From the NCBI GenBank assembly GCA_023460795.1, contig JAEWPC010000047.1, positions 1 through 64,000 on the forward strand: a stretch of DNA of 64,000 nucleotides, given 5' to 3'. Shown one piece after another: positions 23,431 through 33,500 of this stretch. The notes under the pieces are model-generated. The model saw only the letters and a program-made list of their open reading frames with translations. It had not been told where the DNA came from and did no database searches. The DNA is from Bacillota bacterium (GTDB lineage Bacteria; Bacillota; Bacilli; Paenibacillales; Paenibacillaceae). Numbering within the stretch: position 1 is the first letter of the stretch; each line of letters opens with the position of its first letter. The translations under genes were made by a program, and so were the position numbers.

Positions 23431-26400
23431 TTATGACGTTCGTCCAAGCGTAATCGCGAAGAGATGCATGCCGGGGTTGTAAGGTAGCCGAAGCGCCATA
23501 GCTTTTAGATCAGCCCGGAGGGCATAACGTTGCAGGAAGATCGTGCCGGGCTGCTCCAGCACGTAGGATCGAATCTCGTTGCGTTCGACGATGCTGCCCT
23601 TCCAGGCTTGAATTTCGCCGAACAATGGCGGGTTGGTCCAATCCGTGAACCGAATCCGGATCTCATCCGACGTTCCGTCCGCGTAATCGATGAAACCCGT
23701 CTCGACGTAATTTCCCCACTCACCGCAGCCAAGGAGTGAAATTTCCGAATAACGGCCCTCGGGGAAGCGGATGACTTGGCCTTTGCAGGAGATATTGTCG
23801 GCCGTGCCTTCCCGCATTTCCGGCCATTGGAACGGGACACCCCCGATCGTAACGACGGATTCCGCAGGTATCCCTTCGGTTAGAAAAAAGGCGCCCATGT
23901 TCGTTAAGTCGGCTGCTCTGCTATCCCTCTCTCCGAAACCCTGGTTGTTGAAATGCATGTTCAACGGCAAATGCAGATAGCTGGATCGTATCGCCGAATG
24001 GTCGGATTCTCGCACGACTTCTATTGCTGCAGCTGCCTCTTCCATAGGATGGTAGTCATCGCAATAGGACAGAAGGCGACTCGCCGTCCTCTCTTCCAAC
24101 CTGGCAATCTCTTCGATCTTGTCCGCTAGGACTCTCGAATGATCGGATTCCGCCGAAGGGTTCATGAGTTCGTTTACGACGATCTTGTTGACGGACCGCC
24201 ACCGGTAGCTCGCCTCCTCCAGCTCTTCGATCATCGGCTCCATCCCCGCCAGCTCGTTCTTCCGCGCCAGCAGCCGCAATAAGCTCGCGAACATCTTGCG
24301 GCTGCTGCTCAGGTCGAATACGGCTTGGATGAACGGGGACTCGTGCCATGACCTCGAGTCGCGAAGCTCATCCGTCAAATTCAACCGGGTTCTTACCGCG
24401 GACGCCAATGCTCTCATCTGTTCGAATGGATCGCCGTCCTTGTGATCTCCGCCCGGCACGTGAGCGCGCACCCTTGCTTGCCAATCGTCATACGCGGGTT
24501 CGTCTTTCGTTACCGTCAATGTCGCGTGATGAATGTAAGCGACTTGGAAGAGCTCCATCGGGTACTCGACCGAATATTTGCCGTACCAGCTGTCCGTGCA
24601 TATCCACGCTTGCCGTTCGTCGCTGAATCCGATAATCGTCGCCGCATGTAACCGGATATTGCTAGCATTCCGAAAGCCTCCGTCCCAAGGCACGGCGTTC
24701 GCTCTCAGCGCGACGATAACCGGCCTTCCCTCCTTCAACTCGCTCCGAATATCCTCCAATGCCTCCGTTATCGAAGACAACGTTCTCTCTCGGATAGATA
24801 TCCCGTGATACCGCTCGAGCAACTCCACGTCGAACCTAGCGTTGGCCGCCAGGCACTCGCCGATTCGTTCCGATCGGCTCGGATCGAACGCGAAATTCCA
24901 GGAGTCCGCGAACATGAACTCGTAATCCCGTCCGAGCCAGCCGGCGACGGCAGCGACTTCCATCTCGGCGCAATATAAGGAGTCGACGAACTTCGGTTGT
25001 ACCGGAATGACGCCGGCAACCGACGGTTGCGTTTCCTTCGCGTCTTCTTGAACGTGGCGGCCGAGCTCGGCGATATGCGCGTAACCGAGCAAATGTTCGA
25101 TCTCGATCCGATACCCGTTGCTTTGCAGCTTATGCATAATCTGAATGGCCTTCAGGGAGTCGCCTCCCAAGGACATGAAGTCGTCGTAAATGCCGACTCT
25201 GCTCGCACCCAGCACTTCCGACCAGATGTCGACCAGCATGCGTTCCACTTCGTTGCGAGGCTCCGCATAAGTCTCGTCCGCGCTCGGCTCGGCATTCGGA
25301 GCGGGCAGCGACTTGCGGTCCACCTTGCCGTTCGCGGTCAGCGGAATGCCTGACACCGGAATGAAGTGAGCCGGCAGCATATAGGAAGGCAGCCGCTTGG
25401 CGAGATAGTTGCGCAATTCCGCGACAGGTACGGGCGTTCTGGCGACGTAATAGGCGCAAATCGTCTTGTTGCCGTCGTCGTCGTGCCGATCCAGTACGAC
25501 CGCTTCCTGGACGGCATCGTGTTTGATCAACACGGCATGAATTTCGCCCAGCTCGATGCGGTAACCGCGAATTTTCACCTGATGATCGATGCGGCCCATG
25601 AACTCGATCGTCCCGTCCGGGAACCATCTGGCCAGGTCTCCCGTTCGATACATCGTCCCTTCGCCGAACGGATCGGGAACGAATCTTTCGGCCGTCAAGC
25701 GGGGCGCGTTCAAGTATCCGTTGGCCAAGCACTCCCCGGCAATATAGAGCTCTCCCGTGACGCCGATCGGACAAGGCTCCAAATCGTCGTTCACAATATA
25801 ATACCGGGCGTTCTGTATCGGCTTGCCGTACGGAATGCTCGTCCAATGAGCCTGAACGGCGCCGATCGCATAACTGTTGGACCATACCGTAGCTTCCGTA
25901 GCTCCACCCAGCCCGATCGTTTCAACCCGTGGGAACGCTTGTTTTAGCGATTCGGGAAGCGTGACCGGAATCCAATCTCCGCTCATGAACGCAAGCCGGA
26001 GCGCCGATCGATTCGTCTTAGCGACGCCAAGCTCTTCGAGCGCCGGCATCAGCTGCTGCAAAGCCGCGGGAGTCGAATCCCAGAACGTGATCGGTTCGTC
26101 GACCAGCAGCGTTGCCATTGCCTTCGGGTCCCTAATCGTCTGTCTAGTCGCCATGCGAATGGATGCTCCAACGGATAAGATGCCGAATAGATCGTACACC
26201 GACAAGTCGAAGCACAGCGAAGTCACGAACAATAACCGGTCTCGCTCGTTAACCTCGAACTTCTTGTTCACCCATTCGATTAAATTGATAACCGGCCTAT
26301 GCTTCACCATGACGCCTTTCGGCTGTCCTGTCGAACCGGAAGTGAAGATCACGTAGGCGAGATCGTCCGCGGTTACCGAATCTTCAACTGGCGTCGCGTC

Positions 26401-28407
26401 ACGCCGGCTGACATGCCAATTCGTCCATAACCGTGCGCCGGAATCGGCTTCGCCGTATGATGGCCGAGTATTCTTGCGGAGGACGACGTCGATCCGGTAT
26501 TGAAGCTCATTGTCGAACAAGCCTTCTCGATGGACGACACGGGTGACGGACATGCGATTCGTGCGGTTAGCCGCGTAACGGAAGAACGATTCGTCGGCAT
26601 ACAGCACGTTGTCATGGGTCGGGGGTTGCCGATAACCGCCGGTCCGCGATTCGTAGAACCGAACGAGCGATTGCCGGAATGCTTCTCTTTGCGCTTCATC
26701 CGGCACGTCCGCGAATACGACCACCCCATCCGGCGTCAACAAGCGTTCGCACTCCGCGAGCACTTGCTCTAAGTACCGGTAACCGGGGAAGAACTGGATC
26801 GTGCTCGCGAGCAAGATGACGTCGAAGCTGTCGCTCTCCATCGATCGAATGTCGTGCGCGAAGCCTTCGATCAGCTCGATGTTGTCTATCCCTTGTGCAG
26901 CGATGCGCGATCGGTTCCTCTGTTGCGTGGCGGAAGAAGGATCTATTCCCGTGTATTGCTTAACCTGATTAAATAATTCGAACATGAGCAAGCCGGAGCC
27001 GCACCCGATCTCCAGCACCCGGGACTCTGGAGTCAGATGAGGCTTGACGATGTCCACTACGTGCGAGACGTACAGATTCACTTCCTCTTCGCGAAATGGT
27101 TCCCCCGTATAGCTGCTGACGAACCCGCCAGCGCTTATCCGATCATGCGCGCGTATCGAGACGGCATCCCATAAAGCCTGCACTTGCGACGGGTCGAAAG
27201 GTTCAGCAGGCAAACTCTGCTCGTCCACGTCCATAAAGACGATGTCCGTTAAGGAAGGCAATATCCAACGGAACGTCTCGAACGGTTCGAACGCTTCGGA
27301 CTGAGTAACCAGATGAGAGATGTTCGAATCGGCTATGATCCGGGCGATTCTCTCCTTCGGAAATTGCGGCTCGAACGGAACGTACGCGCCTCCGGCTTTC
27401 AAGATGGCCATCGCGCCGACGATCATATCGGGCGAACGCTCTACGATGATGCCTACGAATGTCCCTCCTTTCACTCCTCGATCCCGAAGCAAACCGGCGA
27501 GCCGATTCGCTCTATCGTCTAATTCCGAGTACGTCATTTGCCCCCTCTCGCTTACGATCGCGACGTTATCCGGCGTACGCTCCGCTTGCTTCTCGAACAG
27601 CTGGTGAATCGTCTTTTCCCTCGCGTAGTCAGTCGCCGTATCGTTAAACGCGTACAGGACTTTATTTTTCTCGGCGTCCGACAGCATGCTCAATTTCCGC
27701 AACTCAAGATCCCGTTCGTTCAAGGCGTTCGTTAATAGCTGGATGAAGTGATCCATGACCAAGTCCAATCGTTCCGGTTCATAGCGGTGGTCGTTGTACA
27801 GTAGCTTTAAGCGAATCTTATCCTGCTCTAACTCGAAATGAAACAGTAGCTCGAAGCTTACCGTGCGGCTGAAGGAAAAGGAATGCAAGGCGTTACAAGA
27901 GACGATCGTGGAGATGACGGGAAAGCCTTGGGAGTCGTAACGCGCCTGGAGAGGTTGAATGATGTCTTGAAGCGGGGTGTCTTGATGCATGGTCGTTGCG
28001 GCTAAGTCGAGTTTAGTGCCTTCAAGCAGAGAGCGGAACGTGCTCGTTGCGTTCACGTTCGCTTTGGAAAGAATGAGATCGTTCGCGGGTCGAGTCGAAT
28101 CGTAGATACTCGGGAACGTCGGAATCCCCAGGACGATCGTGTCCTCCCCCGTGTACTTGTGAAGCAAGCCATGTACGCCTGTTAAGAGAATCGCATAGAC
28201 GTTCATCGGCGATCGTTCCGCGATGGTCAGGATGCGCCCCGCGAGACTTTCCGGCAGCGTTCGCTCCATGACTCTTCCGCCGCCCGGGTCTTCGGCGCCG
28301 ATGTAACGATTCGATGAGACTTTGTGATAGGGCAGACAGCCGATCTGGTCTCCCTCTCGTATGCAGTCGTTCCAATAATCACTTCCATTCTCGTTCGCCC
28401 TTTTCAT
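23431..28407 (-). CDS. Terminal NRPS: C-lobe, methyltransferase-interrupted A domain, PCP, BtrH-like domain, glycosidase-type beta-sandwich
   Basis: The 1658-residue protein starts with only the C-terminal lobe of a condensation domain (1-240; no HHxxxDG). The A domain begins near 265, and after A2 (LKAGGAYVPFEPQFP) a SAM methyltransferase intervenes (about 405-645, VLEIGCGSG). A3 follows (YVIFTSGSTGQPKG, about 685), then A4-A10. My reading of the specificity residues is D-L-Y-D-F-S-L-V-W-K, nearest to the Cys code. A PCP follows (LGGDSLKA, Ser1084). Residues about 1135-1310 resemble the butirosin BtrH N-terminal acyltransferase, with candidate triad Cys1146, His1254, Asp1272. After a helical stretch, residues 1484-1658 match a beta-sandwich seen at glycoside hydrolase C-termini (FNNQGFG, IGGVPFQWPE, DYADGTSDE, MHLFAITLG). 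No thioesterase is present. GAGG is eight bases from ATG 28407. Confidence 0.9.
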   Translation of the reverse strand: MKRANENGSDYWNDCIREGDQIGCLPYHKVSSNRYIGAEDPGGGRVMERTLPESLAGRILTIAERSPMNVYAILLTGVHGLLHKYTGEDTIVLGIPTFPSIYDSTRPANDLILSKANVNATSTFRSLLEGTKLDLAATTMHQDTPLQDIIQPLQARYDSQGFPVISTIVSCNALHSFSFSRTVSFELLFHFELEQDKIRLKLLYNDHRYEPERLDLVMDHFIQLLTNALNERDLELRKLSMLSDAEKNKVLYAFNDTATDYAREKTIHQLFEKQAERTPDNVAIVSERGQMTYSELDDRANRLAGLLRDRGVKGGTFVGIIVERSPDMIVGAMAILKAGGAYVPFEPQFPKERIARIIADSNISHLVTQSEAFEPFETFRWILPSLTDIVFMDVDEQSLPAEPFDPSQVQALWDAVSIRAHDRISAGGFVSSYTGEPFREEEVNLYVSHVVDIVKPHLTPESRVLEIGCGSGLLMFELFNQVKQYTGIDPSSATQQRNRSRIAAQGIDNIELIEGFAHDIRSMESDSFDVILLASTIQFFPGYRYLEQVLAECERLLTPDGVVVFADVPDEAQREAFRQSLVRFYESRTGGYRQPPTHDNVLYADESFFRYAANRTNRMSVTRVVHREGLFDNELQYRIDVVLRKNTRPSYGEADSGARLWTNWHVSRRDATPVEDSVTADDLAYVIFTSGSTGQPKGVMVKHRPVINLIEWVNKKFEVNERDRLLFVTSLCFDLSVYDLFGILSVGASIRMATRQTIRDPKAMATLLVDEPITFWDSTPAALQQLMPALEELGVAKTNRSALRLAFMSGDWIPVTLPESLKQAFPRVETIGLGGATEATVWSNSYAIGAVQAHWTSIPYGKPIQNARYYIVNDDLEPCPIGVTGELYIAGECLANGYLNAPRLTAERFVPDPFGEGTMYRTGDLARWFPDGTIEFMGRIDHQVKIRGYRIELGEIHAVLIKHDAVQEAVVLDRHDDDGNKTICAYYVARTPVPVAELRNYLAKRLPSYMLPAHFIPVSGIPLTANGKVDRKSLPAPNAEPSADETYAEPRNEVERMLVDIWSEVLGASRVGIYDDFMSLGGDSLKAIQIMHKLQSNGYRIEIEHLLGYAHIAELGRHVQEDAKETQPSVAGVIPVQPKFVDSLYCAEMEVAAVAGWLGRDYEFMFADSWNFAFDPSRSERIGECLAANARFDVELLERYHGISIRERTLSSITEALEDIRSELKEGRPVIVALRANAVPWDGGFRNASNIRLHAATIIGFSDERQAWICTDSWYGKYSVEYPMELFQVAYIHHATLTVTKDEPAYDDWQARVRAHVPGGDHKDGDPFEQMRALASAVRTRLNLTDELRDSRSWHESPFIQAVFDLSSSRKMFASLLRLLARKNELAGMEPMIEELEEASYRWRSVNKIVVNELMNPSAESDHSRVLADKIEEIARLEERTASRLLSYCDDYHPMEEAAAAIEVVRESDHSAIRSSYLHLPLNMHFNNQGFGERDSRAADLTNMGAFFLTEGIPAESVVTIGGVPFQWPEMREGTADNISCKGQVIRFPEGRYSEISLLGCGEWGNYVETGFIDYADGTSDEIRIRFTDWTNPPLFGEIQAWKGSIVERNEIRSYVLEQPGTIFLQRYALRADLKAMALRLPYNPGMHLFAITLGRTS

Positions 28408-28554
28408 TATCCATACCTCGCTTCCATTGGTTTGACACTCCGGAGCCGCGTATGTATCCCATGCTGGATTTCACTCTCATTTTTCAGGATGAACGCCTTC
28501 ATGACAAGGTCAAATTCCTCTACTGGCGGAGGAAAATAATCTACTGTGGACGTG

Positions 28555-28580
28555 AAAAACCCGCGACGGCGCGCGGGTTT
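28555..28580 (-). terminator. Rho-independent terminator of the sigma/anti-sigma operon
   Basis: The minus strand carries AACCCGCG, a short loop and CGCGGGTTTTT, 18 bases beyond the anti-sigma stop codon. It shields the terminal NRPS gene from read-through, so that gene must have a promoter within 28408-28554. I see only a weak TTGACC there. Confidence 0.8.
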
Positions 28581-28597
28581 CCATGCACATGCCTTAT

Positions 28598-29941
28598 TTA
28601 CTTCACTCTTACGTTGATGTCGCCATGGATTCTGGAGGGATAGTCGTTTACCGTGAGTGTTAATGGCATTAAATATTCGACGTCTTCGATATACAATTGA
28701 TAACGGTCGAATGACGATCCCGACCTGTTCGAATCGAAGGAACGGCCCGAAGCGTCTCTATACGTATTCGCGAATAGGCTGAACGTGCGGTGTTGATCTA
28801 GCGGATCGTCGTTATTCAGGCTAAATTCCAGAATGCTCTTACCGTCCTCAAATCCGGTTTCGTAATGATTTAAGGTTATCGAATCGTCGGGACGTTTGAT
28901 CAGTGCGTTGCGTTCAAGATCGACTTGTACTTCCAGCTTGTTCTTGTCTAACGCCCGGATGCTGCTCGCTCGCAAATAGAGGCGTTCCGGATTACGGAAG
29001 TAGTTGCTCTGGAAATAGAGCACGACCCGATCGTCGCTCATATTCGATGCCGTGACACCATTGGTGATCGTACCGAACGTCTCGCCGCTCTCGTCTTCGA
29101 TCCGGATATCGTCGAAGGCGAACAATTTCTTCGTATTGGACGGATCGTACGCAACCTCGAGTCCGATTCGCGTCGGATATACGGTCATCGTTCCGAAAGT
29201 GATTCGCTGGCCTTCCACCGTTACCGTCCGGTTGATCGAATAAATCGTCTTCCGCCCTTCGAACTTGTTCGTGTCGACCGGTATATCGAACTTCCATGTC
29301 AATTCGTTGGAGCTGAATTCCGTCACTTTACTGGTCATAAATTCCAAATCCAGTCTCTCAGGGATACTTGTGTCATCGTGAATATAAAACTCTATCGTTC
29401 CTTGCCTTCTCTCCCAATCTTCATTGAAGGACGAAGTTCCGTACGAAGCAGAAGCGTTCGGGAAATTCGCCAGCTTCACGGATTGAATGTCGAACACGCT
29501 AGGTTGTCCGTCCACATTATCGAACGTGTAGAAGACGATGACTCTCGATTCGTCGGCGAGAATACCATCAATCGTCATCTTAATGCCATTTTGCTCGTCG
29601 GACAAGCCAACGGGTTGCATGAAGTCGTTTTCTAGCGCAAGCCGGAGTCCCTTGTCGTAATGGATGAACTGGACAAGCGACCGGAGCCCGGGAATATCGC
29701 CTACATAGGCGGCAACGGTCGGCGAGAACCGGATCGTCGCTATCATGACGATAAGCAGCAAGCAGGCGGCATAGGAAGCCATTCTGGTCCTCATTCGGCG
29801 TTTTCTACGCGCTCGCCCGGCTCGTATCCCTTGGCGTATGGCCTCGTCGATCTCCGACGGGATCGCCAGCTGTTCCACTTGCTCCTTCATCGCATGTAGC
29901 TGCGGCCACGCCTGTTCGTTGTCTTGCGTATGTTCGTTCAT
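28598..29941 (-). CDS. Membrane anti-sigma factor with DUF4179 domain
   Basis: The 447-residue protein has a cytoplasmic N-terminus of about 50 residues with a basic stretch (RARRKRRMRTRM). One membrane helix follows (SYAACLLLIVMIATIRF) and then a large extracellular part. The first extracellular segment (YDKGLRLALENDFMQPVGLS, NGIKMTIDGILADESRVIVF) is the DUF4179 domain; the rest is beta-rich, like the DUF5643 region. This architecture is the standard partner of an ECF sigma factor, which it holds inactive until an envelope signal. It overlaps the sigma gene by four bases. Confidence 0.88.
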   Translation of the reverse strand: MNEHTQDNEQAWPQLHAMKEQVEQLAIPSEIDEAIRQGIRAGRARRKRRMRTRMASYAACLLLIVMIATIRFSPTVAAYVGDIPGLRSLVQFIHYDKGLRLALENDFMQPVGLSDEQNGIKMTIDGILADESRVIVFYTFDNVDGQPSVFDIQSVKLANFPNASASYGTSSFNEDWERRQGTIEFYIHDDTSIPERLDLEFMTSKVTEFSSNELTWKFDIPVDTNKFEGRKTIYSINRTVTVEGQRITFGTMTVYPTRIGLEVAYDPSNTKKLFAFDDIRIEDESGETFGTITNGVTASNMSDDRVVLYFQSNYFRNPERLYLRASSIRALDKNKLEVQVDLERNALIKRPDDSITLNHYETGFEDGKSILEFSLNNDDPLDQHRTFSLFANTYRDASGRSFDSNRSGSSFDRYQLYIEDVEYLMPLTLTVNDYPSRIHGDINVRVK

Positions 29942-30471
29942 CGTTCGCCATCCTTCCCCAGCCGTTGCCGCAGCCCGCCAAGCGCTTTGTGCAGCCAGGT
30001 TTTGATCGTACCTTCGGGCTTCTGAAGCGTTCTCGCGATTTCCGTAATCGTCAGATCGTGATAATACTTCAGGTGGATCACCTTCTGATGATTAGCCTCA
30101 AGCTGATCGACGGCCGTTTCGAGCCGTATTCTGTCCAGCCATTCGCTTTCGCCGCTCGCGGAGCTCGACTCCGAGATCAGGTCCGATGCGTGCCCGATAC
30201 CGTTCCTCCGCGCTCTTCTCTTGACTTCGTCCGCGCAATAATTCAACAGGATACGGATGAGCCAACTGCCGAAGTAGCCAGGCTCTTTCAACCTGCGGAT
30301 TTGCGTATACGCCCGGCAGGTCGTTTCCTGAACGGCTTCCAGAGCGTCGGTTTCGTTCTTCATATACGTATAGGCGATGCGATACATCTTGTCCTTATGT
30401 TGCGTAATGAGGCTGTAGAAAGCTTCATCGTCGCCACGCCGCGCCGCCATAACGAGCGATTCGTTGTCCAC
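29938..30471 (-). CDS. ECF-type RNA polymerase sigma factor
   Basis: The 177-residue protein has region 2 (FYSLITQHKDKMYRIAYTYM, GSWLIRILLNYCADEVKRRA) and region 4 (VIHLKYYHDLTITEIARTLQ, EGTIKTWLHKALGGLRQRLG). No region 3 is present, as expected for group 4 sigma factors. GTG 30471 has GGGAGG six bases upstream. It is the first gene of a two-gene operon with its anti-sigma factor, inserted between two NRPS genes. An AAACCGTTT...GTCTAATAG stretch at about 30494-30525 could be an autoregulated promoter, but the fit to known ECF consensus sequences is weak. Confidence 0.9.
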   Translation of the reverse strand: MDNESLVMAARRGDDEAFYSLITQHKDKMYRIAYTYMKNETDALEAVQETTCRAYTQIRRLKEPGYFGSWLIRILLNYCADEVKRRARRNGIGHASDLISESSSASGESEWLDRIRLETAVDQLEANHQKVIHLKYYHDLTITEIARTLQKPEGTIKTWLHKALGGLRQRLGKDGER

Positions 30472-30543
30472 GTGGTTCCTCCCCTGCTGCCGTGAATCTA
30501 TCTATTAGACTCCGTAGACGTACAAACGGTTTTGGTCGATACG

Positions 30544-30593
30544 AAAAAACTGCACCCCTCGGTTAGAAGGGATCTAACCTTTGGGGTGCAGTT
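30544..30593 (-). terminator. Strong terminator after the PKS/NRPS gene
   Basis: The minus strand reads ACTGCACCCC, an inner GGTTA/TAACC helix, GGGGTGCAGT and then TTTTTT. It lies just after the stop of the 3472-residue synthase gene and ends the main biosynthetic operon. Confidence 0.88.
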
Positions 30594-30599
30594 ATTCGA

Positions 30600-33500
30600 T
30601 CAGAACGAGAATCCGGAGTCGAACGAACCTCCGCTTCCCGCAGGAACTTCCTCGTGCATGGCGGATGATCGGTTCGGATCGGACGAAGCGCCGGTAAGAG
30701 TCTCTAAGCTTGCGCCGGGGTCGTCCGCGGTTTGGGCGAGCAACGCCAGCAGCGCATCTGCCATCTGCCTAACCGTGTCTTCCCGGAACAGCCGGCTGCG
30801 GTATTCGAGCACAAGATGCAGGCTGCCGTCCCTCTCCTCCGCTTGCAGCACCAAATCCGTCTTCGCCGCAAGAACCGGCCATTCGAGCGGTTCCCAACTT
30901 AACTCGCCGCTTCCCGATGCCGGTCGCTCGAAGTTGTTCATGACGAACATCGTATCGAACAACGGATGGCGGGTCGAATCCCAGCGGATGAGGTTGTGCT
31001 CGTCGAGTTTCTCGACGAGCTCATCCATCGGCAGCCAAGGGTGGTCGAACGCTTCAAGCATGCTCCGTTTCACTTCCGCGAGCCAGCTTTCGAAGGATAG
31101 CGAGCTAACCGGCCGATTGCGAATCGCGAACGTCTGCAGCAGCAATCCGGCGGTACGGGCAAGATCCGGATGAGAGCGTCCGGCGGCGGGTACTCCCGTA
31201 ACGACATCCTCGGAGCCCGACCAGTAGGCCAGCAGCGCCTGATAGGCGGCGAGAAGCACCATCGAGAGCGTGGCGCCGGATTGGCGGGCTAACTGCCCAA
31301 GCCGTTCCGTCATCTCCTCGGAGACGCTGAACCGGTATTGTCCGGCTTCGTCCCGCGCCTGCGGATCGGCCAGCACCGATCGTTCCTCGTCCGCAGGCAG
31401 TTCAAGCGCCGGAACGCCATCCGAGAATCGGTTCAACCAATAGCGAATATGCCTCTCCTTCTCATCGCCCGACAGCTGATTCGCCAGCCATTCGCTGTAG
31501 TCCTTGAATTGCGACGGAACAGCCGGGAGCGTCCGACCTTCGTACAAGGCAGCGAGATCGGCAATGAGGATCGCGTTCGTCATTCCATCCGATACGAGAT
31601 GGTGGATGTCGAACAGGAATAGATGCCGATCCTCGGCCAGCGGCACGATCGCCGTACGGAATAACGGCTGACGCTCTAAGTCGAACGGCTTCAGCCAACG
31701 GCAAGCCGCCACTGTTTCGTCGGAATCGCGGTCCGCGAAGAAGTCCGCGGGCTCGATCCGCTCGAATACGATTTCCGCCTGATCGTGGATGCGTTGAACC
31801 ATTCGTCCCTCCGCTTGTCCGAACGATGTGCGAAGCGCCTCATGACGTTCCGTCAACCGTTGCAAGGCGGACTGAAGGCGATGCTTATCAAGCGTTCCTT
31901 TGATGACGAGAACCGCGGGCATATGGTAGGACAAAGTGCCGGGATTGCGCCTTTCGTGAACGAGCATTTGCTTCTGTGTCGAGGTGACGGGGTAATACGG
32001 CTTTATAGGTGCCTGCGGAATCGGCTCGTGCGCGGCTTGGGCTGTTCCGGCTTCCAGAAGCACGGCTAACCGAGCTACCGTAGGGTGCATGAAAATGTCC
32101 TTCAACGGCAGCCGCACCCCGAATTCCGTCTCGATGCGTGCGGCCATCGCTGCCGCTTTGAGCGAGTGTCCGCCGAGCTCGAAGAAGTCGTCGTTCGCGC
32201 CGACCCGCTCTCGCTGCAGCAGTTCCTCCCACAGCGCCGCAAGCTTGCGCTCCGTCTCGCCTGCGGGCGCGGTGTACGCCGTTCCGGTATCCATCGTCCC
32301 TTCCGGCTCAGGCAACGCCTTGCGGTCCGCCTTCCCGCTGGCCGTCAGCGGCATCGCCGCCAGCTGCGCGAACGCCGCCGGAATCATGTAATCCGGCAGC
32401 CGCTCGGCGCAATGTTGTCTAAGCTCCCCGCTCGTCAGGCTGCGATCCGCCACCACGTACGCGCAAATCCGTTTGCCTCCCGTACCGTCGTCTTTCACCG
32501 CAGCCGCAGCTTCCGATACCGCTTCGTGCAGCAGCAGCGTCCGCTCGATCTCGCCGAGCTCGATCCGGTAACCGCGGATTTTCACTTGGTCGTCGATGCG
32601 TCCTAAGTATTGGATTTGCCCGTCATCCATCCAACGCGCCAAGTCGCCAGTACGGTACATGACTTCTCCTGGCATGAACGGATTCGGCACGAATTTCTCC
32701 GCCGTCAGATCCGGTCGGTTCACATAGCCTTCGGCCAGCTGCACGCCGCCGATGCACAGTTCGCCCGGAACGCCTACCGGCTGCGGAAGCCCTTCCGGAC
32801 TTACGACGTACAGAGAAGTGTTATCAATCGGACGACCGATCGGCACGAAGTCCAGCGAGCTATCCGCTTCGCATTCGTGGACAGAGACGTCCACCGTCGC
32901 TTCCGTCGGGCCGTACAGGTTCACGAGCTTGACTTGCGTTAACCCTAGTTGCTTCATGAGCGCGTAGAACCGGTCGACATGGCCGCGCTGAAGCGCTTCG
33001 CCGCTGGCGAACACGCGCCGCAGCGATCCGAGTCGTTCCCGCAGACTCTCGCGAGGTACGGCTTGCGCGGCTTCGAGGAACGCCGCCAGCATCGAAGGCA
33101 CGAAATGCATCGTCGTCGCCCGATGGCGTCCGATCGCTTCGATCAATCGCGTCGGGTCCTTCTCCGCGCCAGGTTCAAGGAAAGCGACCGACGCGCCCGC
33201 CATCGCCCACCAGAACAGCTCCCACACCGATACGTCGAAGCTATAAGGCGTCTTCTGCAGGATGACGTCATCCTGCTGCAAAGGATAAGCCTTCTGCATC
33301 CAGTTCAATCGGTTGATGACCGAGCGATGGCGGATCATAACGCCCTTCGGCCGTCCGGTCGAACCGGAGGTGTACAGAATGTAAGCGAGCTGTTCTGCCG
33401 ATGTTGCGGAAAGCGGCGATAGCGGGGCCGTTGTCGCGACGGTTTGCGGCTCCGGATCGTCCAAGTTGATCGTTAAAGCGTTCGGAGCCGCCTGTTCGGC

